From contig NZ_RBKX01000001.1 of assembly GCF_003634615.1 (NCBI RefSeq), forward strand, positions 3,753,110 to 3,817,109: a stretch of 64,000 nt of DNA, read 5' to 3'. The number at the start of each line of letters is the position of its first letter. Position 1 is the stretch's first letter. Positions 52,647 to 61,573 of the stretch are shown here, piece after piece. Below the pieces are notes generated by a model. The model made no database searches and was not told the origin of the DNA. It was given only the letters and a program-made list of their open reading frames with translations. The position numbers and the translations under genes were made by a program. The DNA comes from Flavobacterium sp. 102 (GTDB lineage: Bacteria; Bacteroidota; Bacteroidia; Flavobacteriales; Flavobacteriaceae).

Positions 52647-53243
52647 TCATTCTCTGAAAGGTATTTTTGGTTTGTACCTTCTATATAAATAAATTGCAAG
52701 ACCTATAATAATTGGAATTATAATCAGCCACCAACTAAAGGACCATCGAAATGTATCACGTTTGTTTTCACTTTCGGCCTTTAAAGATTCATTGGTTTTT
52801 CCTACTGACTTGCCCTTTTGTTCCGCTTCTGACCCTTTTGTAATCTTGGCAGCCTGAGTGTTGTCTGTCTTTTTTTCGGCCTTAGTAGTCGTGGTTTCAG
52901 TTTTTTCCCAAGTAGAATTATTGAGCTCCTTTTTATTACCTTTTTCATCGGTAAAAGATGCCGGCTTTGTTGGATCAATAGGCTTGACGGTTTCCGTTTT
53001 CTTAACTTCGGTACCGGTAGTTTCGGTTTTAGTTTCACGTTTCACATTTTCATCTGAAGAAGTTACCTTAACTGTTTTGGTCGTATCAACAGAAGCTTCT
53101 GTTTGCTTATTGGTTTCCAAGCTTTTGGTATCAGATGTCGAAGTTTTACGAGCACCGCAACTTGAAAAGAAAACTACGATGGCAATTGCTATTAAAGCCC
53201 AAAGAATAATTGATGATGTGCTTTTTTTATTGTTTAGTTCCAT
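52647..53243 (-). CDS. Candidate unimolecular spanin: N-terminal lipobox plus C-terminal membrane helix
   Basis: A 198-residue protein with an N-terminal lipoprotein signal (hydrophobic 12-26, lipobox FSSC, Cys29), a Lys/Thr/Glu-rich low-complexity central region, and a C-terminal membrane helix (about 168-187, SWWLIIIPIIIGLAIYLY) with a short basic tail. A lipidated N-terminus in the outer membrane and a C-terminal inner-membrane helix is the topology of u-spanins such as T1 gp11. It is last in the lysis cassette. No sequence family is recognised; the function is inferred from topology and place. Confidence 0.62.
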   Translation of the reverse strand: MELNNKKSTSSIILWALIAIAIVVFFSSCGARKTSTSDTKSLETNKQTEASVDTTKTVKVTSSDENVKRETKTETTGTEVKKTETVKPIDPTKPASFTDEKGNKKELNNSTWEKTETTTTKAEKKTDNTQAAKITKGSEAEQKGKSVGKTNESLKAESENKRDTFRWSFSWWLIIIPIIIGLAIYLYRRYKPKIPFRE

Positions 53244-53244
53244 A

Positions 53245-53658
53245 TCAATGAGTTTTAAAGAAATCCGGGTTATCGTCAATGTTGGCCACGACTTCCGAAT
53301 TAGTAATAAAATCCACTGTATAATAGCATGTATGTGTTTCGGAAACTGTAACTCCAAAACCAATGCCATCATATTTTATCATTCCCCAATCACCATTTGG
53401 TGTTTGGATGATATCTTTTTCAAATACTTCTTTGCCTTTTTTGTCACTTATATTGATAAATTGACTTACAGTATTTTCATGAACTACAAAAACAACTCCA
53501 TTATTCGAAATGCAATGTCTTTTATCACCTGTTAGGAAAAACCATCCGGCATCAGGTTGAGTTCCTGAATTTTCATCTGTCAATGGTGTAACAAAATAAT
53601 GACCTTCAACCCACTGGCCATTGTCAATTCGTTTACCTCTAAATTTTATTGTATCCAT
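53245..53658 (-). CDS. YopX family protein
   Basis: A 137-residue YopX-like protein: IKFRGKRIDNGQWVEGHYFVTP, typical of the YopX family in Gram-positive phages and also seen in Bacteroidetes phages, and DIIQTPNGDWGMIKYDG. Function unknown. Its stop is 1 base before the candidate u-spanin start, so it is in the same transcription unit. Confidence 0.8.
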   Translation of the reverse strand: MDTIKFRGKRIDNGQWVEGHYFVTPLTDENSGTQPDAGWFFLTGDKRHCISNNGVVFVVHENTVSQFINISDKKGKEVFEKDIIQTPNGDWGMIKYDGIGFGVTVSETHTCYYTVDFITNSEVVANIDDNPDFFKTH

Positions 53659-53700
53659 TTTATATAATTTTTGATTTTTACTGTATATAATTTTTCGTGA

Positions 53701-54027
53701 TTATTGTACCGCTCTACTTATCCATCCTGATAAAAACTTCAATTGACTTTTATTTTTTTTGACAATATTGTTGTAGTACTTCACACGCTCCAACCGGAAA
53801 CGCTCAAGGAAAAGGCTATCGTTCTTTTTCTTGATTACAGCCAATAAGCTGTCGTAACTTTTAGAAACTACTTCAACTACGATTGTATCTCTGAAAACCA
53901 CCGTGTCGTGAACGATAATTGGCTCCGGGCATTGATGCGCTGCCAAAGGAACATTTGGCTCAACAGTTGTACTCTGCTTCGAGGTACAGGAACTAAAAAA
54001 CACTAATATCAATAGTAAAAGTTTCAT
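53701..54027 (-). CDS. Small phage lipoprotein (possible o-spanin)
   Basis: A 108-residue predicted lipoprotein with lipobox FSSC (Cys14). It has a Val/Ile-rich stretch (HDTVVFRDTIVVEVVSK), then a charged coiled-coil-like helix (SYDSLLAVIKKKNDSLFLERFRLERV). Its start overlaps the endolysin stop by one base (TAATG). In many phages a small lipoprotein right after the endolysin is an outer-membrane spanin, but here a u-spanin candidate also follows, so its role is uncertain. Confidence 0.6.
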   Translation of the reverse strand: MKLLLLILVFFSSCTSKQSTTVEPNVPLAAHQCPEPIIVHDTVVFRDTIVVEVVSKSYDSLLAVIKKKNDSLFLERFRLERVKYYNNIVKKNKSQLKFLSGWISRAVQ

Positions 54028-54446
54028 TATTGTTGATTTAAAAGGTTAAGAAAATCATCGTCCATTTTCGATGTGATTTTATTTTCCGGAATTCTTTTGG
54101 CTCTTTTGGCCAATTTTATCGCGGTACCTACTCCGGAATTAACAGCCATATCATAAATTCCATTGGCAACTTCCTGATCATTAATTTCGTTGCCCCGGAT
54201 TGGACTCCAATAAGTTTTTTTGTAAATATCCTTTACTGCAGCATGTGGCATATTTTTGATATCTTGGACTGTTGGTTTACGTTTAATGTAAGCCATATAA
54301 ACAGGTGCGCTGATTCCGTAGTTTGTACCTACCAAATCGCCTACTCCTTTTTTACCTCCGGTCCAATTGCCATTGTCGTCTGGGTTATCCGTATAGCCAC
54401 CTTCGAAGATACCGGTTCGCTTAAATGCTTTTTCAAAATCTGCCAT
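54027..54446 (-). CDS. Endolysin, GH108-like
   Basis: A 139-residue muramidase-like protein of the GH108/secretion activator group. The N-terminal catalytic Glu is in GIFEGGYTDNPDDNG, with the following NYGISAPVYMAYIKR, and NGIYDMAVNSGVGTAIKL in the C-terminal half. The usual C-terminal peptidoglycan-binding helix bundle is reduced compared with the ~170-residue family average. It likely cleaves the glycan strand during lysis. The holin gene is 12 bases upstream. Confidence 0.83.
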   Translation of the reverse strand: MADFEKAFKRTGIFEGGYTDNPDDNGNWTGGKKGVGDLVGTNYGISAPVYMAYIKRKPTVQDIKNMPHAAVKDIYKKTYWSPIRGNEINDQEVANGIYDMAVNSGVGTAIKLAKRAKRIPENKITSKMDDDFLNLLNQQ

Positions 54447-54458
54447 TGTTTCTGATTA

Positions 54459-55037
54459 TTAGGTTGGGTTATCTTCTTCTCTTTGTTCTATAAAGTCACT
54501 CGATTCTCGTCCTGTTTTAAAAAATTCCTGAACATCGCCGTCTTTTTTGAAATTGTAAAATTTCTTCATTATAAATTCTGAAGGATATTCACCATTTGAC
54601 AAAATATGAATTGATTTAATGCATTTTGAGATTGGATAGAATAATGTAGATACTTGTATCATTATTTGAAAAACTTCAGACACAACAGAGTCACCGGCAA
54701 AATTATTTAAGACGCTTAGCAGGATGTAGATTGCGATTACACAAGTCAACATTAAACTTGTTTCTTTCATAAACTCTCCCCAACTATGTGTCTTTAATTT
54801 ATTGTGCTTTGCAAGACCAAAAACAGCATTAAAAATAACAGCCACTATAAATCCCGATACAAATTCGTGATTATTTAAAAACCAAATATTGATTGTATCG
54901 AGTACAAAAGCAATTGGACCAAAAGTTACTATAAGCTTTCCGAATGCAATCAACTTCTCAATCAAGAATGGTTTTTTGTTGTAAGTATTGTCGGCTAAGA
55001 ATATCAATGAGAAGTATAGGTCTTTTATAAAATTCAT
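54459..55037 (-). CDS. Holin family membrane protein
   Basis: A 192-residue protein with about four hydrophobic segments (about 31-49, 57-73, 90-112 and 125-145), a short N-terminus and a long charged C-terminal tail. The tail is soluble. It lies directly upstream of the endolysin gene, so it is probably the holin. It overlaps the CAP lipoprotein gene by 4 bases (ATGA). Confidence 0.72.
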   Translation of the reverse strand: MNFIKDLYFSLIFLADNTYNKKPFLIEKLIAFGKLIVTFGPIAFVLDTINIWFLNNHEFVSGFIVAVIFNAVFGLAKHNKLKTHSWGEFMKETSLMLTCVIAIYILLSVLNNFAGDSVVSEVFQIMIQVSTLFYPISKCIKSIHILSNGEYPSEFIMKKFYNFKKDGDVQEFFKTGRESSDFIEQREEDNPT

Positions 55038-55561
55038 GGCTGATGGGTTAAATTTTCAACTTTGATTAACTGCTTTTTATTATCCCCCGATCCATAACTT
55101 GCCAAATTCACACACTGAAACCGATTCACGTTGGCAATACCTATATGAGTAAATTCAGGGCTTATAAGTATAGAATAATGGTCAGGACTATTTTGGTATG
55201 CCGATATAATTCCGGGCGCATTAATGAAACCTTGTGATACTACTTCGCCAAAATTATTAGCAAAGGACTGAACGTAACGCGCCCAGAAATAATCATGATT
55301 CATATCGTTAATCGCGTTCATGTAGTTAGCATGAACTTCACAATTTTGCGTAAGTATCAATTCAGATTTTAAGGTTGGCAAACCTCGACTTACTCGCATT
55401 GCATTGACTAGGTTAAAGAAGTCTAAATCCTGACCTACAAAAGTTGTTGGTTGCGGTTGGTAACCAATAGTTTCTTGCTCTTTTTCACAGCTAACACAAA
55501 AAAGCATTACCGCTAAGATTAGCAGAACTATGATAAGCTTGTCGATGAATTTTAGTTTCAT
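55034..55561 (-). CDS. CAP-domain (SCP/PR1) lipoprotein of the prophage
   Basis: A 175-residue lipoprotein (hydrophobic 9-24, lipobox CVSC, Cys25) with a CAP domain: FFNLVNAMRVSRGLPTLK, then the signature CEVHANYMNAIND with a cavity His, NFGEVVSQGF with Glu, and SPDHYSILISPEF with the second His. The cavity residues are kept. It probably stays in the outer membrane or periplasm. It sits in the lysis operon, overlapping the holin gene and the upstream gene by a few bases. CAP proteins are unusual there; a role in lysogen protection or lysis is a guess. Confidence 0.75.
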   Translation of the reverse strand: MKLKFIDKLIIVLLILAVMLFCVSCEKEQETIGYQPQPTTFVGQDLDFFNLVNAMRVSRGLPTLKSELILTQNCEVHANYMNAINDMNHDYFWARYVQSFANNFGEVVSQGFINAPGIISAYQNSPDHYSILISPEFTHIGIANVNRFQCVNLASYGSGDNKKQLIKVENLTHQP

Positions 55562-56004
55562 TATTGAGGGAAGTTTTGGATTATATAATCAGCCATTATC
55601 TGTAATGCTTCAGACTTGTAATCTTCAACAAATGCATCATTTTCCGCTATTATAGTTTCACTTAAAAATGCCTTTGCAGTTACCCAATCACCATTAGTGT
55701 TGATTTCGTCATAGGATGGCCCTAGATAGCGTTTAATAGTTACGCCTTGTGCTTGACTCAGCTGTCCGGTTCTTACTTTAAAAACTATTCTGGCTCTGAA
55801 ATCTTCATAGGCTACAATACCATCAGCTTTGTATTTCTCATACTTTGATTTTATCGCCGTTAAATAGTTTTGCGTTATCTCTTCAGCACTTAAAGCAGTT
55901 GAATATTCAATAGCTTCATATTGAACGCCATTAGGTATTGTTGCTAAATCGCTTGTCTCAATAATTGAGTTTCCAATCTGATATTTATATTTTACAGCCA
56001 TCAT
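55561..56004 (-). CDS. Phage protein, possible tail-fibre-associated (147 aa)
   Basis: A 147-residue acidic protein with no recognised family. It shows a beta start (KYKYQIGNSIIETSDL) and then helices (AEEITQNYLTAIKSKYEKYKAD, AFLSETIIAENDAFVED). It overlaps the tail-fibre-like gene by 4 bases at the start and the CAP gene by one base at its end, so it is co-translated with both. A tail-fibre assembly role is possible from position. Confidence 0.6.
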   Translation of the reverse strand: MMAVKYKYQIGNSIIETSDLATIPNGVQYEAIEYSTALSAEEITQNYLTAIKSKYEKYKADGIVAYEDFRARIVFKVRTGQLSQAQGVTIKRYLGPSYDEINTNGDWVTAKAFLSETIIAENDAFVEDYKSEALQIMADYIIQNFPQ

Positions 56005-58028
56005 CTAGGAGTTGTTAAATAGTTCTGATAACCGATATAGTCACAAAAAACATTTCTATTTGTGGTTCCGGCAGTTTTCGCAATTCCTTGTTTAACATTT
56101 AAAAATCTACCTGCTGAAAAAGTTGGAATATTGGTTGTATGAGTAGCAACTGAAACCCCATCTATTTTGAATACAACTGAAGTTGCAGCAGCATTAATCT
56201 CAATTCTTAACTTTACCCATGTCCCGGCAACTATTGCGACACCTGTATCTGAAACGGTTCTAATACTATTGGATGAAGTCACGACTTGCCAATTACCAAT
56301 TGCCGAAGTCCCATTTTGAACACCACCGTTATCATATAAAAACATCACGGCATCTACTTCAGAATTAGAAAAATTGCTACTGCCAAATCCGGCTCTAAAA
56401 TTGAATCTTTCAGTTGCGTCAGAAAGAGTTTCAACACAAAGAAAAATTTCGTAAATCCATACACCGCCACCTAATGCAATTTGAAAATAAGTCAATGCCG
56501 TTTGATGAAAAAAGTAAGATGTTGAAGAAGTGGCAGTTTGATATTGAGCAAAACCATTTTGATTGATTGCTCTGTTAGGAATAGCGTTAGTTGCTAAAAC
56601 AGCTGTTCCACCTGCGGAAGTATTATTTACAAAACCCGTAATATTCGAAGCTGTATTGTCAAAATCTGTAAAAAACTCAACTCCTTTTTTAAATCTATCG
56701 ATTATTGAATTGTCCGCTTTTAAAGCCAAAGCATCGAATACACCATTTGAGCTAACAGCGTTTGCGCTTCCGTCTGTAGGGTTTGAATCAATTGTAATTG
56801 AAGCCCCGTAATCCTTACTTACCCAAACACTACCATTGTAATAACGATAAACGAGTGCGCCAGAAGTATAATCAACACCACCTATGGTAGCTGTTCCGCC
56901 TATAACGTGAACTACATATCCTTTGTTTGCTACTGGTGTTGGGTCGGTTACTGTTAGCGTGCCGTTTGCAGTGTATTTAGCGGAATTAACAGCCGTGAAT
57001 GATGATGTTTTAGACGTAGTAAGAACTATATCTCCATTCTCATCGATAAAATACCACGCTCTATCGTCGGTAATTGTGTCGGTTGTAATTATGAGCGTGT
57101 TACCCCCTTTTTGGATTTGAATATCTCCATTTTGAAATAATACAACCCCGTTTCCTGCGCCATCATTGATATTAAAACCAACATACGGTGCATACTCTAA
57201 ATTATACGTACCATCGATATTATCGCTTATTTTAAAGCTGTAACCATCTGCAATTAGATTTCCAATAATAGTCGAAGAACCGTAAGTAGCTTGCAAAACA
57301 AACGCATCCCCTACATCAGCCCTACTATAAATTTCCATTCTGCCTAAAGCCTTGTTTAAGACTATTTTTAGTAAGCCGTCGTCTGAAACTATTTCATTCC
57401 CAGCTTCGGTTACTTGCTGTAGGGTTGGGGTTTCAATATCATCCATCGTAGCAAATGGATTTTCTTCACTCGGAGCATTAGAATAAGTAATGGCAGCTCG
57501 TTCATCAATGCTTAAATAGGTTGGTTCGGGCACTGCACCTATTGCGGCTTCGGTTACGTTTATTTGAGTTACTAATACTGTATTCAAAGGAATGTTTGGT
57601 CTGATAGCAATACCGTCAGTTTCAAGCCCTGAATATTTCACAAGTGTATTTGATGCAGTTGCAACAATAATATCAATTCTTGTTAGTCCTGATGCTGCGA
57701 AAGGAACATCAAAAACTGTATCTGTTGCAGTGAAATAAGTAACCGCTGAGATTTGCCATTGACAACCTGCAGGAATAGTTACATCGTTATCAACTACTGT
57801 GATTTCTCCAATAGCAAGAATTTGGTTAAAACTATAATTCTGAATTCCATCTAGTATGGTTTGTATTTTAATTTTCTTAGTTATTCCATCTACATTAACC
57901 ACTAAGAAAGAGTTTCCTAACGCCTCAAGCTGTTCTTCAAACTGTAAAATGGTTTTAGCATTGGTAGTGATTAGATTTAACTTCTCGTTTATTTCCGCTA
58001 AAAGAGTTTGAATTTGCGTTGGTGTCAT
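56001..58028 (-). CDS. Tail fibre/receptor-binding-like protein
   Basis: A 675-residue phage protein. The N-terminal helical region MTPTQIQTLLAEINEKLNL may trimerise. The middle is beta-rich with the phage tail motif SNPTDGSANAVSSNGVFDAL. The C-terminal ~210 residues (NNTSAGGTAVLATNA through FCDYIGY) resemble a concanavalin-like lectin fold. The start is ATG 58028: the upstream TTG (58052) lies inside the TAAATTTG -7 box at 58050-58057. Probable receptor recognition, inferred from place. Confidence 0.78.
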   Translation of the reverse strand: MTPTQIQTLLAEINEKLNLITTNAKTILQFEEQLEALGNSFLVVNVDGITKKIKIQTILDGIQNYSFNQILAIGEITVVDNDVTIPAGCQWQISAVTYFTATDTVFDVPFAASGLTRIDIIVATASNTLVKYSGLETDGIAIRPNIPLNTVLVTQINVTEAAIGAVPEPTYLSIDERAAITYSNAPSEENPFATMDDIETPTLQQVTEAGNEIVSDDGLLKIVLNKALGRMEIYSRADVGDAFVLQATYGSSTIIGNLIADGYSFKISDNIDGTYNLEYAPYVGFNINDGAGNGVVLFQNGDIQIQKGGNTLIITTDTITDDRAWYFIDENGDIVLTTSKTSSFTAVNSAKYTANGTLTVTDPTPVANKGYVVHVIGGTATIGGVDYTSGALVYRYYNGSVWVSKDYGASITIDSNPTDGSANAVSSNGVFDALALKADNSIIDRFKKGVEFFTDFDNTASNITGFVNNTSAGGTAVLATNAIPNRAINQNGFAQYQTATSSTSYFFHQTALTYFQIALGGGVWIYEIFLCVETLSDATERFNFRAGFGSSNFSNSEVDAVMFLYDNGGVQNGTSAIGNWQVVTSSNSIRTVSDTGVAIVAGTWVKLRIEINAAATSVVFKIDGVSVATHTTNIPTFSAGRFLNVKQGIAKTAGTTNRNVFCDYIGYQNYLTTPR

Positions 58029-58049
58029 TTCAGAAAGTTTTGATTTGAA

Positions 58050-58057
58050 CAAATTTA
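58050..58057 (-). promoter_or_regulatory. -7 promoter element of the tail-fibre/lysis transcription unit
   Basis: TAAATTTG on the minus strand, 21 bases before ATG 58028. It indicates a start site at about 58044 and a transcript for fibre through u-spanin. No -33 match. Confidence 0.5.
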
Positions 58058-58143
58058 CTATTTTTATTTAGACTAAATAAGAATAAGAATAAATTATTAG
58101 TTTCTGTAATACAATTCATTACACTTTTTGTAGTTTTGTATAT

Positions 58144-58341
58144 ATGGGTTTTATGCTATTCCTTTTCATTGTTTGCGTTGGCGGATGTTGGCTGATATTC
58201 AAATCAGTTGGCGATGCTATATTTGGAAAGAGCGAAAAGAAAGACACTTATATTGATAAGTCGGTGCATCATCATTATTATCATTACGATAATAGGAGTG
58301 TGAATGTTGATAAGGAAACCTTTAAAAGTTTAGGGAAATGA
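58144..58341 (+). CDS. Small membrane protein with histidine/tyrosine-rich tail
   Basis: A 65-residue protein with an N-terminal membrane helix (FMLFLFIVCVGGCWLIF) and a His/Tyr-rich segment (VHHHYYHYDN). Oriented against the tail genes. It could bind metal; no known family. Its stop overlaps the next gene by 4 bases. Confidence 0.5.
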   Translation: MGFMLFLFIVCVGGCWLIFKSVGDAIFGKSEKKDTYIDKSVHHHYYHYDNRSVNVDKETFKSLGK

Positions 58342-58538
58342 CAACAATTCCATACATATTTAAAGACGTCGATAATTTAATTTTTATAGGCGATAATTAC
58401 TATCCGCTGAGAAAGGTTGTTTATGGTCCTGAACAATGCCCTTATTGTCAGTATTACATTTCCGTTTCTGGAAAAAAATATAAAACTGAAAATTGTGATA
58501 ATCATGGCAAGTCCAAAAAATTATTATTCAATTCATAA
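58338..58538 (+). CDS. Small CxxC protein
   Basis: A 66-residue protein with CPYC and a later Cys-Asp-Asn-His pattern (NCDNHGKSKK), like a small zinc ribbon. The start overlaps the upstream stop (ATGA). It overlaps the next gene by 35 bases. Function unknown. Confidence 0.45.
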   Translation: MTTIPYIFKDVDNLIFIGDNYYPLRKVVYGPEQCPYCQYYISVSGKKYKTENCDNHGKSKKLLFNS

Positions 58539-58890
58539 GAACAAAACCAAGCGTAAGAAAGTGTCAAGAAAATTAAGCTCGAAAACCATTAAGGCAATCG
58601 CTTTCGCTTCAAAGTTGGTTTATTATGCCATGAAAAGAACTCAGGATTTAATAATTAGGTCGCAACCAATTCCAAATTATATTAAAGGTAAAAATAGCGA
58701 TTTATCGGAACTAACTTTTGTTGGGGGAAATGATAAACCTGAGATAATTATTGATAGACTTGTAAAATTTAAAGGAATTTCTGCAAAAGAAATGTCTGAA
58801 AGAGTTAAAGAAATGCATGAGCAAATAAAATCAAGTTCATTAAGCGCAAATGACTTTGCTTTAAGAATATTAGACAATAAAGCAAATTAA
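58504..58890 (+). CDS. Phage moron protein, unknown function
   Basis: A 128-residue basic protein. The start (ATG 58504) begins MASPKNYYSIHKNKTKRKKVSRKL, a strongly positive N-terminus, and the rest is helical (VKFKGISAKEMSERVKEMHEQIKS). A longer frame from 58417 is rejected. It is likely DNA- or RNA-binding by charge only. A bidirectional terminator follows at 58915. Confidence 0.6.
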   Translation: MASPKNYYSIHKNKTKRKKVSRKLSSKTIKAIAFASKLVYYAMKRTQDLIIRSQPIPNYIKGKNSDLSELTFVGGNDKPEIIIDRLVKFKGISAKEMSERVKEMHEQIKSSSLSANDFALRILDNKAN

Positions 58891-58914
58891 TTTTTACCAA
58901 CTATACCACAAAAG

Positions 58915-58942
58915 AAACCCACCGTAATTGGTGGGTTTTTTT
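58915..58942. terminator. Bidirectional terminator between the moron and the tail gene
   Basis: AAACCCACC (58915-58923) pairs with GGTGGGTTT (58930-58938), then a T-run to 58942. It serves both convergent transcripts. Confidence 0.88.
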
Positions 58943-58970
58943 AATTGTGGCGATTTCGCCGTAATTAGGT

Positions 58971-61569
58971 TTAGTAAGAAATAAATCCATCATTACCTTC
59001 AATAAGTCCTGGTACTTCAATTGCTCCACCGCTTCCGGTTCCAAAGACAGTGCCATCTGAATTATAAGCGTTACCTCTTTTTAGCATTGTGGCTTTCAAA
59101 ACATAAAGATTAGTTTCTTCCAATGGCCCTTCGGTTTCAAAGTCACCGTTTTTAGCATATTTAACGCCGTTAATGTAAACTTCTTTGTGTGATAAAGCCA
59201 TCATAAGCTTACGCCAAATCTCTTCTGTTACCGGCTCAAAAATAAACTTCTTACCTTCAAATAAATCGGCATTCAACAAAATAACATCGGTATCGGTTTT
59301 GTGAATTGAACTATCTTCATCTGGCACACCTTCAGCTTTGGTGTAAATTGGTCTGATTCTGTGACGGATTCCGGTTCCGTAAAAAACATCGTTATTTTCA
59401 GGATTCCAATAATTGATATCAAGCGTAAAGGGATGCCTAACCGCTACATCTATTTGCTCTGATAAATGCTCAATTGTCGGGAAATTATCATCTGTACATG
59501 TAAGTTTCACTCTGATACTTTCATCCTGATAATCTGCCATATCAATTGAATATTCAAACACCTCATAGTTTTTAATATTGTAAATACATCCCGATATAAT
59601 TGCGGAATCAACTCCGGTATAAGTTTCTGTTATCACAAGGACATCAGCGTTTTTACTTTCATCGAATATGACTTGCTCTATTAAAAACCAAGCACTTGCA
59701 ATATTTATGTAATTCCCAACTACACCCCACTCCGGTAGTAAACCATTAAGCGCATGAGTTCCGGTTACTGCATTGGTGTCGTAATCATATCTATTACCGG
59801 CTAAAAAGTAAATCCCAACCTTTCCATCACCAAGATTGTATTTTCTTGCATCCCTTTTGTCTTTTTGCCCAATGTAATTTGTTTTTTGAACTACCGGCAC
59901 ATTGACTTCTGAAGCATCAGCTCTGACAACTTTAGCAATGTTGCTTGCGTAATTAGATTTGAATTGTGTTGTAATTACATCGGCAGTTTGAAACAATTGC
60001 ACTTCGTGGTATGGGATACCAACCTCAACTTCACAACTCAAAGTATTTTCATCTGTCTTGTAATTGGCAGCATCACCCCAAGTGATTCTTTGAGCGTAAC
60101 GAATACTGTTCGATTTGCTAATGTAAAAGTAAGGAACATAAATATTGCTGTCTGTTACGGCAAAATCAATAGTTTTAGAGCAACCGTATTGGTCTCTGAC
60201 ATGTAAAGTATAACTATCGGCTTCTAATCCGGAAAATACATTTGATTCCTGCCAATCTGTTCCGTTTAAAGAATACTCCAAATCTAAGCCATCACTATTG
60301 ACATTTGAAACCGTTACCGTTGCGCCGTTGGGAGAATTGTTGATGTTTATAGAAAAGTTAGCGACATCCAAAGCACTAGGTACAGTAATTATTTGTGATG
60401 CTTGATTTCCATCTTCATTTTCAACTGTAAGGGTAAATGTTTGACCTCTTAAAAGTGTTAGCTCAAAAGGGTGTCTGTGTTGTCTTCAATCACCGTTCCA
60501 TCAGAATCAGAAACTTCCAATGCTGTATCTGTTGTTTGCAAATATGGAGTTAAATCACCTTCTTGAAATTGAAGTTTGTCTAAAAAAAATCCGCTTATGC
60601 CGTCACCTGTATATTGATTATTTCCTGAATTATCTTTTACATCAACTCTTGCAATTACACTTGTTACGGTTGTAAGATTTGCTTTTAAATTTACTCTCAT
60701 AAATCCATCTTCTTCATCTGAAAAACCATAACTTGATGTAGAAAAACCACCGTTTATAATTGGAGAAGAAAATGTTTTAGGCAATGGTGTCAAAATAAAT
60801 ATTACATATACTGATGGGTTTGAATCGCTAACTATAGCAATTGATATTATTGAAAATTCAGAGTTTTTTACATAAAAAGAAAGTGTAAATTCACCTGAAC
60901 TACTTCCTTTGTCGATAGTTTGCAAAACCCCATGAAAACCATAAGTATTATCAACCACTACTTTGTTTCCGGTTATCGAAGATTTAGTTTTTGACCAAGC
61001 CGAATTACTCAAATCTTCACTGTACAAAAGCATATTCGATGATGCTTGTGTTGGTTGTGTTATAGGTATGCTTGAGGAAATAACAGTTGCCAAAACAGAA
61101 GTTTCAACCTCAACATTCACATTTTGGCACGGCAAAGTATCTGCTTCTAAAAAAGAAACGGTATCTATCTCGATAGGGGTTGTGGCTTCTTCATTAACAA
61201 TAGTTACTTCCATTATCTCAGGCAAAGTATTGAAGTCAGTAAAAACCGCTCCGGGATAATTAGCTTCAACCGTTACGCTTCCAAGACCGGTATTTGGTTC
61301 GCCGTTTTCAAAAGTTACGGTAAATAATCCGGTTGAATTGTAGTCTAAGCCAAAAGCCGAAGCGTAATTTGTTGAAACTCTTCCGGCGTAAACCGTAATA
61401 TCATTTTCGGAATCGTAAAAACTAGGTGGTATTTAGTTGATAAAGAGCCAATCGATTGGCTTTAAATATTTCATTTTAATTCCAATCCTAGCGTTTCTTC
61501 TGCGATTATTATTTCGTCATTGGCAGTTGGAATTGCCAAAAAATTAATTGTAAATTTTGAATTTGCCAT
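58971..61569 (-). pseudogene. Tail/baseplate protein B, one reading frame broken by three or more frameshifts
   Basis: This reads as one protein of about 865 residues. It starts MANSKFTINFLAIPTANDE (ATG 61569) and shifts frame near 61472-61477 (AAAA run), near 61416-61430, and near 60458-60472 (CCC run). The long intact piece at 58971-60458 ends GNDGFISY. After each shift the protein reads on smoothly, for example ...DNTDT then PFELTLLRGQTFTLTV. Beta-rich, with a SprB/Ig-like segment (LDLEYSLNGTDWQ...YTLHVRDQYGC) and DINYWNPENNDVFYGTG. Tail or baseplate protein; the shifts look like single-base indels in short runs. Confidence 0.7.
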
Positions 61570-61573
61570 TTTT

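Noticed and set aside
52802..53038. A 78-residue open frame on the minus strand in another frame of the u-spanin gene
   Set aside because: A frame-shifted copy of the low-complexity linker; it is nested in the larger gene.
52858..53535. A 225-residue open frame on the plus strand opposite the candidate u-spanin and the YopX-like gene
   Set aside because: The sequence is low-complexity, Val/Ser-rich, and is the complement of the Lys/Thr-rich linker; it has no start signal.
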